Below are positions 41,820-49,560 of a DNA stretch of 49,560 nt, in pieces; the first letter of the stretch is position 1; each line of letters starts with the position of its first letter. The notes beneath the pieces are model-generated. The model did no database searches. It saw only the letters and a list, made by a program, of their open reading frames with translations, and had not been told where the DNA came from. The stretch is taken from assembly GCA_017615975.1 (NCBI GenBank), contig JAFZYZ010000055.1, positions 1-49,560 of the forward strand, written 5' to 3'. Both the position numbers and the translations under genes were made by a program. This stretch comes from Clostridia bacterium. GTDB lineage: Bacteria; Bacillota; Clostridia; Christensenellales; Borkfalkiaceae.

Positions 41820-43019
41820 ATGAGAAAGAATTTTTCGATATTTTTTATAGTCCTTGCTTTCATATTATCGTACAGCGTATTTTTCAGTTATACGATGATA
41901 AACAGGGCTTTTGCCGAAACGACCGTTTCGGATAACACGGAACAAGTAAAAACTTTAAGTAAATCTTCTATTCTTATCGACGCGGAATCGGGCACGGTAA
42001 TTTCCGCGCATAACGAAAACGCAGCCTATCCCATTGCAAGCATGTGTAAGATAATGACGCTTTTGCTTTGCTTTGAAAGCGTGGATAGCGGCGCGATATC
42101 TTTTGAAGATAGCGTAGTGGTAAGCGAAACTGCCGCCGGCATGGGCGGTTCGCAGGTGTTTTTGGAGGCGGGTGCGGAATATACCGTAAACGAATTGTTA
42201 AAAAGCATAACCGTTGCATCCGCTAACGACGCGTGCGTGGCTATGGCGGAAACCTTATGCGGCAGCGAAGATCTTTTCGTGGAAAAAATGAACGAGAAGG
42301 CAAAATCTCTCGGTATGAACGGCACGGTGTTCGTCAACTGTACGGGACTTCCGAAATCGGGACAGCACTCTTCTGCAAAAGACGTTTCCAAAATGTTTTC
42401 GGAACTTATAAAACATCAGGATTATTTCAGGTTTTCAACCATCTGGATGGACGAAATCAAGCACCCGCAGGGCAGAATAACCGAGATATCCAACACTAAT
42501 AAACTCGTAAGACATTATAAGGGTTGCGACGGCGGTAAAACGGGCTACACTTCGGAAGCGGGGCATTGTCTTTGCGCTTCGGCAAAGAGAGACGGGTTAA
42601 GACTTATATCCGTAGTAATCTCCGCACCCGATAGCAAAACGAGATTTAAGGAAGTTTCGTCAATGTTTAACTACGGGTTTGCAAGCTACGAGAGTAAAAC
42701 CGTACTAGACGGCAACAGCCCGCTTGACTTTACTGTAAGCGTTAAAGGCGGCAAAAAGGCTGAACTTGCTCTTATAGTCGAACGAAGCGTAAAGGTTCTC
42801 AATAAGAAGAACGAAAAGCGCAGTTTCGAGTTTGATTTTATTCCCGACAAAGAGCTTAAAGCACCCGTATATAAAAACGACGCGATAGGCGTTCTCGATA
42901 TTTACGAAAACGGAATTAAAATAGATTCGGTGGCAGTAAAGGCTGCGGAAGATATTAAAAGTAAAACCTACTTCGACGTTTTAAGCGATATAATGGGCAA
43001 GTGGGCGCTTGTATCTTAA
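41820..43019 (+). CDS. D-alanyl-D-alanine carboxypeptidase (DacF/DacA type)
   Basis: Penicillin-binding DD-carboxypeptidase trimming peptidoglycan stem peptides, 399 aa. It has a signal peptide (about residues 5-32), then SxxK SMCK (S74-K77), SAN (S134-N136) and KTG (K240). A C-terminal PBP5-type beta domain follows (about 280-385). The second such gene in the window is at 47691. Shine-Dalgarno AAGGTG. Position after spoIVB suggests a sporulation role like dacF, but the spoIIA operon that normally follows dacF is not here. Confidence 0.93.
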   Translation: MRKNFSIFFIVLAFILSYSVFFSYTMINRAFAETTVSDNTEQVKTLSKSSILIDAESGTVISAHNENAAYPIASMCKIMTLLLCFESVDSGAISFEDSVVVSETAAGMGGSQVFLEAGAEYTVNELLKSITVASANDACVAMAETLCGSEDLFVEKMNEKAKSLGMNGTVFVNCTGLPKSGQHSSAKDVSKMFSELIKHQDYFRFSTIWMDEIKHPQGRITEISNTNKLVRHYKGCDGGKTGYTSEAGHCLCASAKRDGLRLISVVISAPDSKTRFKEVSSMFNYGFASYESKTVLDGNSPLDFTVSVKGGKKAELALIVERSVKVLNKKNEKRSFEFDFIPDKELKAPVYKNDAIGVLDIYENGIKIDSVAVKAAEDIKSKTYFDVLSDIMGKWALVS

Positions 43020-43061
43020 CCAAACTAATAGGGGATATAAGAAAAAAATATTATATAATAA

Positions 43062-43091
43062 TTGACAAACCTGCGGTATAATTGTTAAAAT
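43062..43091 (+). promoter_or_regulatory. lysA promoter
   Basis: TTGACA (43062-43067), 18-bp spacer, TAAAAT (43086-43091); preceded by the 12-bp AT palindrome TATTATATAATA (43049-43060), possibly UP-element-like. Confidence 0.7.
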
Positions 43092-43115
43092 TTAAGAAAA
43101 AACGAAGGAAACCTT

Positions 43116-44420
43116 ATGAACGCGAGAGAAACGTTATACGCAGGTAAAAACGGTAGATTACAGATAGGTGGCGTGGACGTAAAAGACTTAGCGTCTTTAT
43201 ACGGCACGCCATTATACGTGTTCGATAAAGCGCATATAAAAAAGGTGTGCGAAACTTTTGCCGAAAGCCTTAATAAGTACTACGGTAAAGGTAAGATATT
43301 TTACGCTTCCAAAGCCTTCTGCTGCAAGGAAACGTACAGGATAGTAAAAGAAGCGGGGCTGGGTGCTGACGTTGTTTCCGCAGGCGAAATTTTTACCGCA
43401 TTATCCGCGGGAACTGACGCAAAGAATTTATGCTTTCACGGAAACAATAAAAGTTATTCGGATTTGGAATACGCCGTAAAAAGCGGCGTGGGATATATCG
43501 TTATAGACGCTGTTTCCGAAATAGACGACCTTGAAGAAATCTGCGCAAAACTTAAAGTAAAACAGCGCGTTCTGCTGCGCGTAAACCCCGGAGTAGAGGC
43601 GCATACGCACCACTATATCCAGACGGCAAAGCCCGACTCCAAATTCGGGTTTTCCATTGAAAACGGGGACGCGGACAAAGCCGTCAAAAATCTCGTCGCC
43701 AAATCTTTCGTTGATTTCTGCGGGTTGCATTGTCATATAGGTTCGCAGATTTTCGAGAAGACTTCTTTTTTACTCGCCGTTGACAAAATGACCGATTACT
43801 ATAAAAAAGTTTCGGAAGATTTCGGCGCAAAACTGTCCGTGCTTAATTTAGGCGGGGGATTCGGCATTTACTATACCGAAACAGATCCCAAATTCGGCTG
43901 TGAAGATTACGCCGAGTATATTAAAAGCATCTGCGAAAAACTGTGCGAGTGTTTAGCGCAGAAAGACGTAGAAAAGCCATATCTTATATTTGAACCTGGG
44001 CGCGCTATCGTCGGCGAAGCGGGTATAACCCTATATACCGCCGGCAGGATAAAAAATATTACGGGACTTAAAAATTATATTTCCGTAAACGGCGGTATGT
44101 TTGAAAATCCGAGATTTGCGCTGTATCAGGCGAAATACACCGTTTTGGCGGCCGAACGGCTAAACGATAAGCCGGATACCGTTTATACGGTGGCGGGAAA
44201 ATGCTGCGAAAGCGGGGACGTTATAGCGGAAAACGTAAATCTTCCCAAAATGCGCGAAGGGGAACTTATCGCCGTGCTCTCTACGGGCGCTTATAACTAT
44301 TCTATGGCAAGCAATTATAACCGCAACTTCGTACCGCCCGTAGTTATGGTGGAAGACGGTAAATCCTACCTTGCGGTAAAAGGTCAGACGTTTGAAGATT
44401 TGGTTCGCAACGACCTATAA
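43116..44420 (+). CDS. lysA: Diaminopimelate decarboxylase
   Basis: Final step of lysine synthesis, 434 aa, PLP fold-type III. PLP Lys66 in YASKAFCC, HCHIGSQIFE, GGGFGIYY, EPGRAIVGEAG, CCESGDVI and AYNYSMASNYN match the family. A strong Shine-Dalgarno (GAAGGA) and its own promoter and terminator make it monocistronic. The 96-bp upstream gap is too short for a lysine riboswitch or T-box. Confidence 0.96.
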   Translation: MNARETLYAGKNGRLQIGGVDVKDLASLYGTPLYVFDKAHIKKVCETFAESLNKYYGKGKIFYASKAFCCKETYRIVKEAGLGADVVSAGEIFTALSAGTDAKNLCFHGNNKSYSDLEYAVKSGVGYIVIDAVSEIDDLEEICAKLKVKQRVLLRVNPGVEAHTHHYIQTAKPDSKFGFSIENGDADKAVKNLVAKSFVDFCGLHCHIGSQIFEKTSFLLAVDKMTDYYKKVSEDFGAKLSVLNLGGGFGIYYTETDPKFGCEDYAEYIKSICEKLCECLAQKDVEKPYLIFEPGRAIVGEAGITLYTAGRIKNITGLKNYISVNGGMFENPRFALYQAKYTVLAAERLNDKPDTVYTVAGKCCESGDVIAENVNLPKMREGELIAVLSTGAYNYSMASNYNRNFVPPVVMVEDGKSYLAVKGQTFEDLVRNDL

Positions 44421-44446
44421 ACTGCCGATATATCGTTTTTAGAGTT

Positions 44447-44472
44447 AAACGCCCGATTTTAGGGCGTTTTTT
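44447..44472 (+). terminator. lysA terminator
   Basis: AAACGCCC paired with GGGCGTTT, 7-nt loop, ending in T6. Confidence 0.92.
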
Positions 44473-44473
44473 C

Positions 44474-44502
44474 TTGCAATTTTTACGCAATTATTATATA
44501 AT
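44474..44502 (+). promoter_or_regulatory. Promoter of the site-2 protease-scpAB operon
   Basis: TTGCAA (44474-44479), 17-bp spacer, TATAAT (44497-44502), directly after the lysA terminator. Confidence 0.75.
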
Positions 44503-44533
44503 TACTAATATAATTATTTAGTTAGGTGTGTAA

Positions 44534-45196
44534 ATGGTCGAAAGGGCAGTAAGATATATTTCTATATTTTTAGCGCTTTTTATCGTCCTGCCGCTGCACG
44601 AATTCGCACACGCTTACGTAGCCGTAAAATCGGGGGATTACACGCCGAAAGTCTGCGGCAGATACACGCTTAATCCGCTTGCGCATTTCGACGTTTTGGG
44701 GCTTTTAATGTTCGTTATGGCAGGGTTTGGCTGGGCAAAGCCCGTGCCCGTAAACCCCGCTAATTTCAAACGTTATAAGCTGGACAGTGTCTTGGTATCG
44801 ATAGCGGGCGTTTTAATGAACTACATTACCGCGTTTTTGTTTTTGCCGCTTTACTATCTTTCTTTATATCTTCCCGAGTTCGGCTTGTTTACCACCGTTC
44901 TGCAATCGTCTTTATATTACGCGGTGATTTTAAGTCTCGTGTTTTTCGTGTTCAATCTGTTGCCGATTTTCCCGCTGGACGGGTTCAGGGCTATCGATTG
45001 TTTCATAAAGCGCAGAACTAAATTTTATTACGACTATAAAACCTACGGCATATACTTGCTTTACGGATTGATATTGTTAAGCATAATAGCGGACTTTACG
45101 GGGCTTTATTATTTAGATATTTTAAGTCTCGTTATTAACCGCGCCGTGGGGTATATAATGGTGCCGATAACGGCGTTTTGGGGGTTGATTTTCTGA
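44534..45196 (+). CDS. Site-2 protease family (M50) membrane metalloprotease
   Basis: A 220-aa intramembrane zinc protease-like protein of the YwhC group, without a PDZ domain. The zinc motif HEFAH (H22, E23, H26) lies in the first TM helix and the third ligand in FNLLPIFPLDGFRAI; about five or six TM helices in all. Substrate unknown. It lies directly before scpA, whose ATG overlaps its stop (ATGG context), an arrangement I know from Clostridia. Shine-Dalgarno AGGTG. Confidence 0.92.
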   Translation: MVERAVRYISIFLALFIVLPLHEFAHAYVAVKSGDYTPKVCGRYTLNPLAHFDVLGLLMFVMAGFGWAKPVPVNPANFKRYKLDSVLVSIAGVLMNYITAFLFLPLYYLSLYLPEFGLFTTVLQSSLYYAVILSLVFFVFNLLPIFPLDGFRAIDCFIKRRTKFYYDYKTYGIYLLYGLILLSIIADFTGLYYLDILSLVINRAVGYIMVPITAFWGLIF

Positions 45197-45966
45197 TGGC
45201 GGAATTTGAATCGGTTGTCGATTATTCTACAAAACTAGCAAACTTCGAAGGGCCGCTGGATCTTTTACTGCACCTTATAAAGGAAGCGAAAATCGAGATT
45301 AAAGATATATTCGTGTCCGAAGTTACCGAACAGTTTTTAGCGTACATAAACGGCGTGTCGGTGTTAGACGTGGATAAGGCAAGCGAATATCTCAATATGG
45401 CGGCAACTCTTTTGGAAATAAAGTCCAAATCTCTGCTTCCGAAAATAGAACTGTTAGACGACAACGCGGAAGACGCCGAACAGGCGCTTATCCGCCAACT
45501 CGAAGAATATAAACTTTTTAAGGACGCGAGTGAGAAGTTAAAGCAGCAGGAAAACGTGCTGCGGTTTTACAAAGAACCGGATAAGACGGTGGGCGAAGTC
45601 AAAATCGTATATAACGACTTTAATCTGGACGGGCTTATAAACGCCTTTTCCAAACTTTTAATGCGGGTTGACGACAAAACACGTCAGGAAAACGTATTAA
45701 AAGAAATACCGAAAGAAGTTTTTACGGTAAAAGATAAAGTACAGGAAATCCGTTCGGTGCTTTTGGAAAGAAAAAGCGCGAGTTTTTTTGAGATGTTTTC
45801 TGCGCATTATACGAAAAACGAACTGATAACCACCTTTCAGGCAATGCTTGAACTGCTTAAATTACAGTATATAGCCGTCGAACAGAACGGCATATTCGAA
45901 GATATAACTATAACTTTAAGGGAAGACAGAAATGAAGAACTCGGAGAAATTGACGAATATAATTGA
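45196..45966 (+). CDS. scpA: Segregation and condensation protein A
   Basis: Kleisin subunit of the SMC-ScpAB condensin, 256 aa from the ATG at 45196. The N-terminal FEGPLDLLLHLIKEAKIEIKD is diagnostic, with acidic mid-linker and C-terminal winged helix (KSASFFEMFSAHYTKNELIT). An in-frame TTG at 45178 within the protease gene is less likely. It overlaps scpB by 35 nt in another frame. Confidence 0.95.
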   Translation: MAEFESVVDYSTKLANFEGPLDLLLHLIKEAKIEIKDIFVSEVTEQFLAYINGVSVLDVDKASEYLNMAATLLEIKSKSLLPKIELLDDNAEDAEQALIRQLEEYKLFKDASEKLKQQENVLRFYKEPDKTVGEVKIVYNDFNLDGLINAFSKLLMRVDDKTRQENVLKEIPKEVFTVKDKVQEIRSVLLERKSASFFEMFSAHYTKNELITTFQAMLELLKLQYIAVEQNGIFEDITITLREDRNEELGEIDEYN

Positions 45967-46669
45967 ATCTATTTTATTCGTATCGGGAACGCAGGTCGCC
46001 ATATCCGATATAGTCGGTAAAATCGACGCTACCGAAAAGGAAATCAACGAAGCGGTAAAAATTCTGAAAGAAAGGTATTCGGGCGACAGCGGAATACAAC
46101 TTTTACAGTTCAATAAGAAACTGCAATTTTCGTCTAATCCCGCCTACTCGGACGACGTGTCAGCCGTTCTTAATCCTATTAAGGAAAAAGAACTGTCGAA
46201 AAGTATGCTTGAAGTGGCGGCGATTATCGCGTATAAGCAGCCTGTTACTAGAATAGATTTGGAAGAAATCCGCGGCAACAGCGAGTACGCCGTACAAAAA
46301 CTTTTGGAACTCGGCGTAATAGAACCGGTCGGTAGGAAAGACGCGGTGGGGCGTCCCGTAATGTTCGGTACGACCGATAAATTCCTTAAAAGATTTCAGA
46401 TTTCTTCGCTTGACGAATTGCCGGACTATGAAGAACTGCTTAACAGAATTAAACTTATCCACGGCGAAGACGAAGGTGATAATTACCTTTATCAGAAAGA
46501 CGTTTACACCGAAGAAGTCGCGGCGACGGATAGCGTAAGCGAACAGGGTGAAGATACCGCCGTTCCGCAAAATGCCGGCGCGGAAAAGTCCGAAGATTTT
46601 GAAATTCCAGACTTATCGGAAGAAGAGATACCCGATTTTTTACAGGGCGAAAAAGTGGATAAAATTTAA
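45932..46669 (+). CDS. scpB: Segregation and condensation protein B
   Basis: Accessory winged-helix subunit of condensin, 245 aa. ESILFVSGTQVAISDIV, VAAIIAYKQPVTRIDLEEIR and LLELGVIEPVGRKDAVGRP are typical. The last 60 residues are an acidic, low-complexity tail, longer than the minimal family. Overlaps scpA, so stoichiometric synthesis is likely. Confidence 0.95.
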   Translation: MKNSEKLTNIIESILFVSGTQVAISDIVGKIDATEKEINEAVKILKERYSGDSGIQLLQFNKKLQFSSNPAYSDDVSAVLNPIKEKELSKSMLEVAAIIAYKQPVTRIDLEEIRGNSEYAVQKLLELGVIEPVGRKDAVGRPVMFGTTDKFLKRFQISSLDELPDYEELLNRIKLIHGEDEGDNYLYQKDVYTEEVAATDSVSEQGEDTAVPQNAGAEKSEDFEIPDLSEEEIPDFLQGEKVDKI

Positions 46670-46685
46670 CTAACCGTTTGATTTT

Positions 46686-46726
46686 AACGGCGCTTGGAAC
46701 GAATATCGTTCAAAGTGCCGTTTTTT
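46686..46726 (+). terminator. Terminator after scpB
   Basis: Long stem AACGGCGCTT-GAACG/CGTTC-AAAGTGCCGTT with one G-A mismatch and one G-U pair, AATAT loop, T6 tail. Confidence 0.9.
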
Positions 46727-46782
46727 ATGCGTAAAAGCGCGAAAAAAGGTATAAATAACAGTATTTTGCAGATATTACTATC

Positions 46783-47352
46783 GTGTCAATTATAGGACTC
46801 TCTTTAACCGTTGCGGCTCTAATAGCGGTATTTCCGTTATTTTCCACCGTATATGTTGCGGTTGATAAAAACGATAAATCGTGTAAATTCCGTTTATCCT
46901 TATTCGGAATAACGGTGTTTAAATACCTTATAATTGCCGACGGCTTTACATTTCGTATACAAAAGAGTTTTAAAAAGCCGTACAGCGTAAACCTATACGA
47001 TTTTTTCGGAAAAACCGATTATAATAGCGTTAAACGGTTAAAAAATATAAGCGTTTTAGCGGTGGACTTAAAAACCGACGCAGGGGCAAACGAGACGACT
47101 GATTTTGCACTGATATCCGCTATATACGCCGCTATAAACCTTATATTTTGCACGGTAAAGGCAAACGCCAACGTAAAAACACACAGCACGTTAAACTTAT
47201 ATTACGGCGTCAGCGGCTTTTGCACCGTAATGCGGATAAAAACGGTTTTCAATCTTTTAGATTTATTGACGATTTTTTTATTAAATTTTTGGGGGAAATT
47301 AAAATATGCAATCGGAAAACAGAATAAACAGCGTTGTAGAGAATGCGCTTAA
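46783..47352 (+). CDS. DUF2953-like membrane-associated protein (YtfI-like)
   Basis: A 189-aa protein with an N-terminal TM helix (about residues 3-25), a basic beta-rich domain and a hydrophobic C-terminal stretch (about 155-172). I recognise no catalytic motif. The call rests mainly on position: in Bacillus ytfI (DUF2953) precedes ytfJ/gerW, and gerW follows here, overlapping by 47 nt. GTG start with no Shine-Dalgarno; a TATTAC (46773-46778) lies 4 nt upstream. The next gene's ribosome-binding site is inside this one. Confidence 0.75.
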   Translation: MSIIGLSLTVAALIAVFPLFSTVYVAVDKNDKSCKFRLSLFGITVFKYLIIADGFTFRIQKSFKKPYSVNLYDFFGKTDYNSVKRLKNISVLAVDLKTDAGANETTDFALISAIYAAINLIFCTVKANANVKTHSTLNLYYGVSGFCTVMRIKTVFNLLDLLTIFLLNFWGKLKYAIGKQNKQRCRECA

Positions 47353-47698
47353 AAGCGTACGCGATTTAGTGGACGTAAACACGGTAGTAGGTACGCCTAT
47401 CAAAACGGAAACGGGCGACTGTATAATTCCCGTTTCAAAAGTATCGTTCGGAATATTGTCGGGCGGTGGCGAGTACGGTAAAATAAAGATATTCAAAAAC
47501 AGTTCGGACTTGCCCTTTTCGGCAGGCAACGGAACGCTTGTGTCGGTAAAGCCGTGCGGCTTTTTAATAAGAACGGAAGACGGGGAATACAAAGTTGTTT
47601 CCGCAGGCTACGGTGCGTACGACGCAATGTTCGATAAAGTAGTGGATTTCTTTGAAAATCTTACTGCCGGCGACGAAAACGGTGATGATAATGACTGA
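47306..47698 (+). CDS. gerW: GerW/YtfJ family sporulation protein
   Basis: A 130-aa protein of the GerW (YtfJ) family, linked to spore germination in Bacillus. Conserved stretch VGTPIKTETGDCIIPVSKVS, then FGILSGGGEYG. The ATG at 47306 is preceded by GGGGG (47291-47295) inside the upstream gene. Acidic Asp/Asn-rich C-terminus. Overlaps the next gene by 8 nt. Confidence 0.9.
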   Translation: MQSENRINSVVENALKSVRDLVDVNTVVGTPIKTETGDCIIPVSKVSFGILSGGGEYGKIKIFKNSSDLPFSAGNGTLVSVKPCGFLIRTEDGEYKVVSAGYGAYDAMFDKVVDFFENLTAGDENGDDND

Positions 47699-48794
47699 AA
47701 AGCGGTTTAATTTTACCCGTGTTTTAGCCGCGGCGTTAATGTTTGCCGTTATTGTTTCCTATTTTACATTGTCGCCGACTTCCGCTTTTTTCTATAAAAA
47801 GGTTTCGGCGGACTTTAACGCGGGAACTAGTAGCGAGATAGTTATGGAAGCCTCCACTTTAAGAGTGCTATCCGAAAACAACGCGCACGAAAAAAAGTAT
47901 ATGGCAAGCACGACTAAAATAATGACCGCTATCGTCGTTATTGAAAACTGCGATATAGAAGAAGAAATTACCGTCGGAGCAAATACCGTGGGCATAGAAG
48001 GTTCCAGCATATATCTCGAAGCGGGTGAAAAACTGACCGTAAAAGACCTGTTGTACGGGCTTATGCTGCGTTCGGGCAACGACTGTGCCGAAACGCTTGC
48101 CGTGCATCTTTCGGGCAGTATAGAAGAGTTTGCCGCGCTTATGAATAAGACGGCGGAAAAAATCGGGGCAAAGAACAGCCGTTTTGTCAACCCGCACGGC
48201 TTGCACGACGACAATCACTACACGACCGCTTATGATTTAGCGCTGATTTCCTGTTATGCTATAAAAAATCCAGTATTCAAAGAAATAGTTTCCACCCAAA
48301 AAACCACCATACCGTTTACCACGAGAAATACTAAAAGAGTATTGCTTAACAAGAATAAAATGCTTAAAGAATTCGATGGAGCGACGGGCATTAAGACGGG
48401 CTACACCAAAAAAGCGGGAAGATGTCTGGTGTCAAGTTGCAATCGCAACGGTATGGAACTCGTCAGCGTAGTGTTAAACTGCGGACCTATGTTCGAACGT
48501 TCCAAAACCATATTGCAAAAGGGGTTTGACGAGTATAAAATGTATAATCTTGCGGAAAGCGACAATATTTTAGATTTTATTCCCGTCGAAGACGGTAAAG
48601 ACCTTCGCGGGATATATTTAAAGCGGGACGTGATAGTTCCGCTTACAGAATGGGAAAGGGAAAATATTAAAACGACTCTGGAACTGCCTGAAATGATAAA
48701 AAAAGATACGCCCAAGGATTCCGAAATAGGATTTATTAAAATTTATTGTCAAAATAACTTGATTTTTACGGAAAAAATATATACCATAGTATAA
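47691..48794 (+). CDS. D-alanyl-D-alanine carboxypeptidase (DacB-like)
   Basis: Second DD-carboxypeptidase of the window, 367 aa from the ATG at 47691. Signal/TM segment (about residues 8-33), STTK (S73-K76), SGN (S128-N130) and KTG (K235). Context gerW-dac-rluB suggests the spore-cortex enzyme DacB, which in Bacillus is followed by spmA-spmB-rluB; spmAB are missing here. An in-frame TTG at 47652 would place extra residues before the signal peptide and is rejected. Confidence 0.92.
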   Translation: MTEKRFNFTRVLAAALMFAVIVSYFTLSPTSAFFYKKVSADFNAGTSSEIVMEASTLRVLSENNAHEKKYMASTTKIMTAIVVIENCDIEEEITVGANTVGIEGSSIYLEAGEKLTVKDLLYGLMLRSGNDCAETLAVHLSGSIEEFAALMNKTAEKIGAKNSRFVNPHGLHDDNHYTTAYDLALISCYAIKNPVFKEIVSTQKTTIPFTTRNTKRVLLNKNKMLKEFDGATGIKTGYTKKAGRCLVSSCNRNGMELVSVVLNCGPMFERSKTILQKGFDEYKMYNLAESDNILDFIPVEDGKDLRGIYLKRDVIVPLTEWERENIKTTLELPEMIKKDTPKDSEIGFIKIYCQNNLIFTEKIYTIV

Positions 48795-48819
48795 GAAAGA
48801 AATAAAAAAGGGCTTTCTT
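48793..48819 (+). promoter_or_regulatory. Hairpin presenting the rluB-type Shine-Dalgarno in its loop
   Basis: AAGAAAG (48793-48799) pairs with CTTTCTT (48813-48819); the 13-nt loop contains AAAAAAGGG, and the ATG is the next base. Confidence 0.4.
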
Positions 48820-49524
48820 ATGCGAATAAATAAGTTTTTAGCGGAAAGCGGCGTGTGTTCGCGCCGTGCCGCAGATAAAATGATTGAAGATGGGCTTGTA
48901 AAAGTCAACGGTAAAGTGTGCGTTATCGGACAGGAGATAGACGAATTTTCGGATAGCGTAGTGGTTAACGGAAAAAAGTTAAACCTTGTCAATTCTTACG
49001 AATATTATATAATGAATAAGCCCAAAGGCTACGTCTGTACGGTAAAAGACGATAAGGGCAGAAAAACGGTAATGGATCTTCTGCCGCCTAATATAACGCG
49101 TGTTTTTCCCGTAGGCAGGCTGGATTACGATTCCGAAGGACTTCTTATTTTAACAAACGACGGGGAACTGACTTTTAAACTAACGCATCCTAAAAACGAA
49201 GTGCCTAAAACTTATCTCGTAAAGACTGAAAGGCCCGTTTCCGATACGGATATAAACGCGCTGCGCCAAGGCGTGTTTATAGACGGAGTAAAAACCAAAA
49301 AATGTTCCGTGCAGTTCGTTGAAAAAACAAAAACCGGTTCTAAACTGCGCATAACGATAACCGAAGGCAAAAACCGTCAGATACGCAAAATGATAGAAAC
49401 TCTAGGCAACAGCGTGGATTTTCTGAAAAGAATAAAGATAGGCGATTTAACTTTAAGCGGCTTAAACCGCGGCGAAACGCGTAAACTTACCGCGCGTGAA
49501 GTTGAATATTTAAGAATGCTTTAA
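48820..49524 (+). CDS. rluB: Pseudouridine synthase (RluB/RsuA family)
   Basis: Isomerises uridine in rRNA. The 234-aa protein has an N-terminal S4 domain (MRINKFLAESGVCSRRAADK), the catalytic Asp motif GRLDYDSEGLLILTNDG, and the family ending KNRQIRKMIETLG. Position after dacB matches Bacillus rluB (23S rRNA U2605-type), but RsuA versus RluB specificity is inferred from context only. Shine-Dalgarno AAAGGG lies in a small hairpin loop. Confidence 0.92.
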   Translation: MRINKFLAESGVCSRRAADKMIEDGLVKVNGKVCVIGQEIDEFSDSVVVNGKKLNLVNSYEYYIMNKPKGYVCTVKDDKGRKTVMDLLPPNITRVFPVGRLDYDSEGLLILTNDGELTFKLTHPKNEVPKTYLVKTERPVSDTDINALRQGVFIDGVKTKKCSVQFVEKTKTGSKLRITITEGKNRQIRKMIETLGNSVDFLKRIKIGDLTLSGLNRGETRKLTAREVEYLRML

Positions 49525-49533
49525 TTTACACAT

Positions 49534-49560
49534 AAAAAGCCGCCCGCACCTTTTAGGTGC
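49534..49560 (+). terminator. Terminator cut by the window end
   Basis: AAAAAGCCGCCC then GCACC-TTTTA-GGTGC: the left arm and the start of the right arm of a long stem. The rest would lie beyond base 49560. Confidence 0.65.

Noticed and set aside
43020-43115. Lysine riboswitch or T-box before lysA
   Set aside because: Only 96 bp are available, filled by the promoter and Shine-Dalgarno; no conserved riboswitch elements seen.
46697-46711. GAACG-AATAT-CGTTC as a LexA box
   Set aside because: It is the upper stem of the terminator after scpB, and its spacing differs from the lexA palindrome.
1-49560. CRISPR arrays, insertion sequences, prophage, toxin-antitoxin or defence genes
   Set aside because: Searched by eye on both strands: no regularly spaced repeats, transposase or integrase motifs, or atypical gene blocks were found.

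Overview
The window reads as a chromosomal segment of an endospore-former-type Bacillota, most likely an uncultured Clostridia lineage. This rests on the complete spoIIIAA-AH operon, spoIVB, gerW/ytfJ, two spore/vegetative-type D,D-carboxypeptidases, an ArgR/RecN/TlyA/NadK block, an IspH-S1 fusion and Firmicutes-type housekeeping order. Base composition looks moderate (low 40s % G+C by eye). I cannot name the genus. No insertion sequence, prophage, CRISPR array or defence island is visible; this is core genome, densely packed and almost entirely on the + strand. Only PBP1A, lexA and tRNA-Trp are on the - strand.

Layout. (1) 32-8734: pheS-pheT-mutS2, a two-TM hypothetical, then a cysteine desulfurase-thiI pair for tRNA thiolation. 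(2) 8737-10983, - strand: class A penicillin-binding protein, ending 2 bp from thiI. (3) 11075-19057: miaB-mutS-mutL-miaA-methionine gamma-lyase-family gene, closed by a bidirectional terminator facing lexA. (4) 19115-21698: lexA with its operator, a divergent pair (61-aa Cys-rich protein plus a divergent ROK-fold protein), a cluster of hairpins and tRNA-Trp. (5) 21699-29484: proC-rnhA, a VTT-domain membrane protein, surE and an HI0933-type flavoprotein, a GmhA-like SIS protein, cmk and the ispH-S1 fusion. (6) 29615-34200: spoIIIAA-AH. (7) 34271-40649: Asp23/Gls24-nusB-folD-polyprenyl synthase-tlyA and nadK-argR-recN. (8) 40755-49524: spoIVB, dacF-like, lysA, site-2 protease-scpA-scpB, DUF2953-like-gerW-dacB-type carboxypeptidase-rluB-type pseudouridine synthase.

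The genes serve translation and tRNA modification (PheST, ThiI, MiaB, MiaA, TlyA, S1), DNA repair (MutS, MutL, MutS2, RecN, LexA), chromosome segregation (ScpAB), cell wall (PBP1A, two DacA-type enzymes), isoprenoids (IspH, polyprenyl synthase) and sporulation (SpoIIIA channel, SpoIVB, GerW). Compared with the Bacillus/Clostridium order I know, several expected neighbours are missing at their usual positions: accBC, xseAB, dxs, spo0A, spmAB, hfq.

The most unusual signals are regulatory. Consensus-like sigma-A promoters lie so close to the start codons of miaB and lexA (and, less certainly, the VTT gene, nadK, spoIIIAA and the DUF2953-like gene) that the mRNAs would be leaderless or nearly so, with no Shine-Dalgarno. 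An in-frame Shine-Dalgarno/ATG sits exactly at the IspH-S1 junction. A family of near-identical hairpins lies between the ROK gene and tRNA-Trp. Nothing here is clearly a new biological system; the Cys-rich protein/ROK-like pair is the best candidate for undescribed function.
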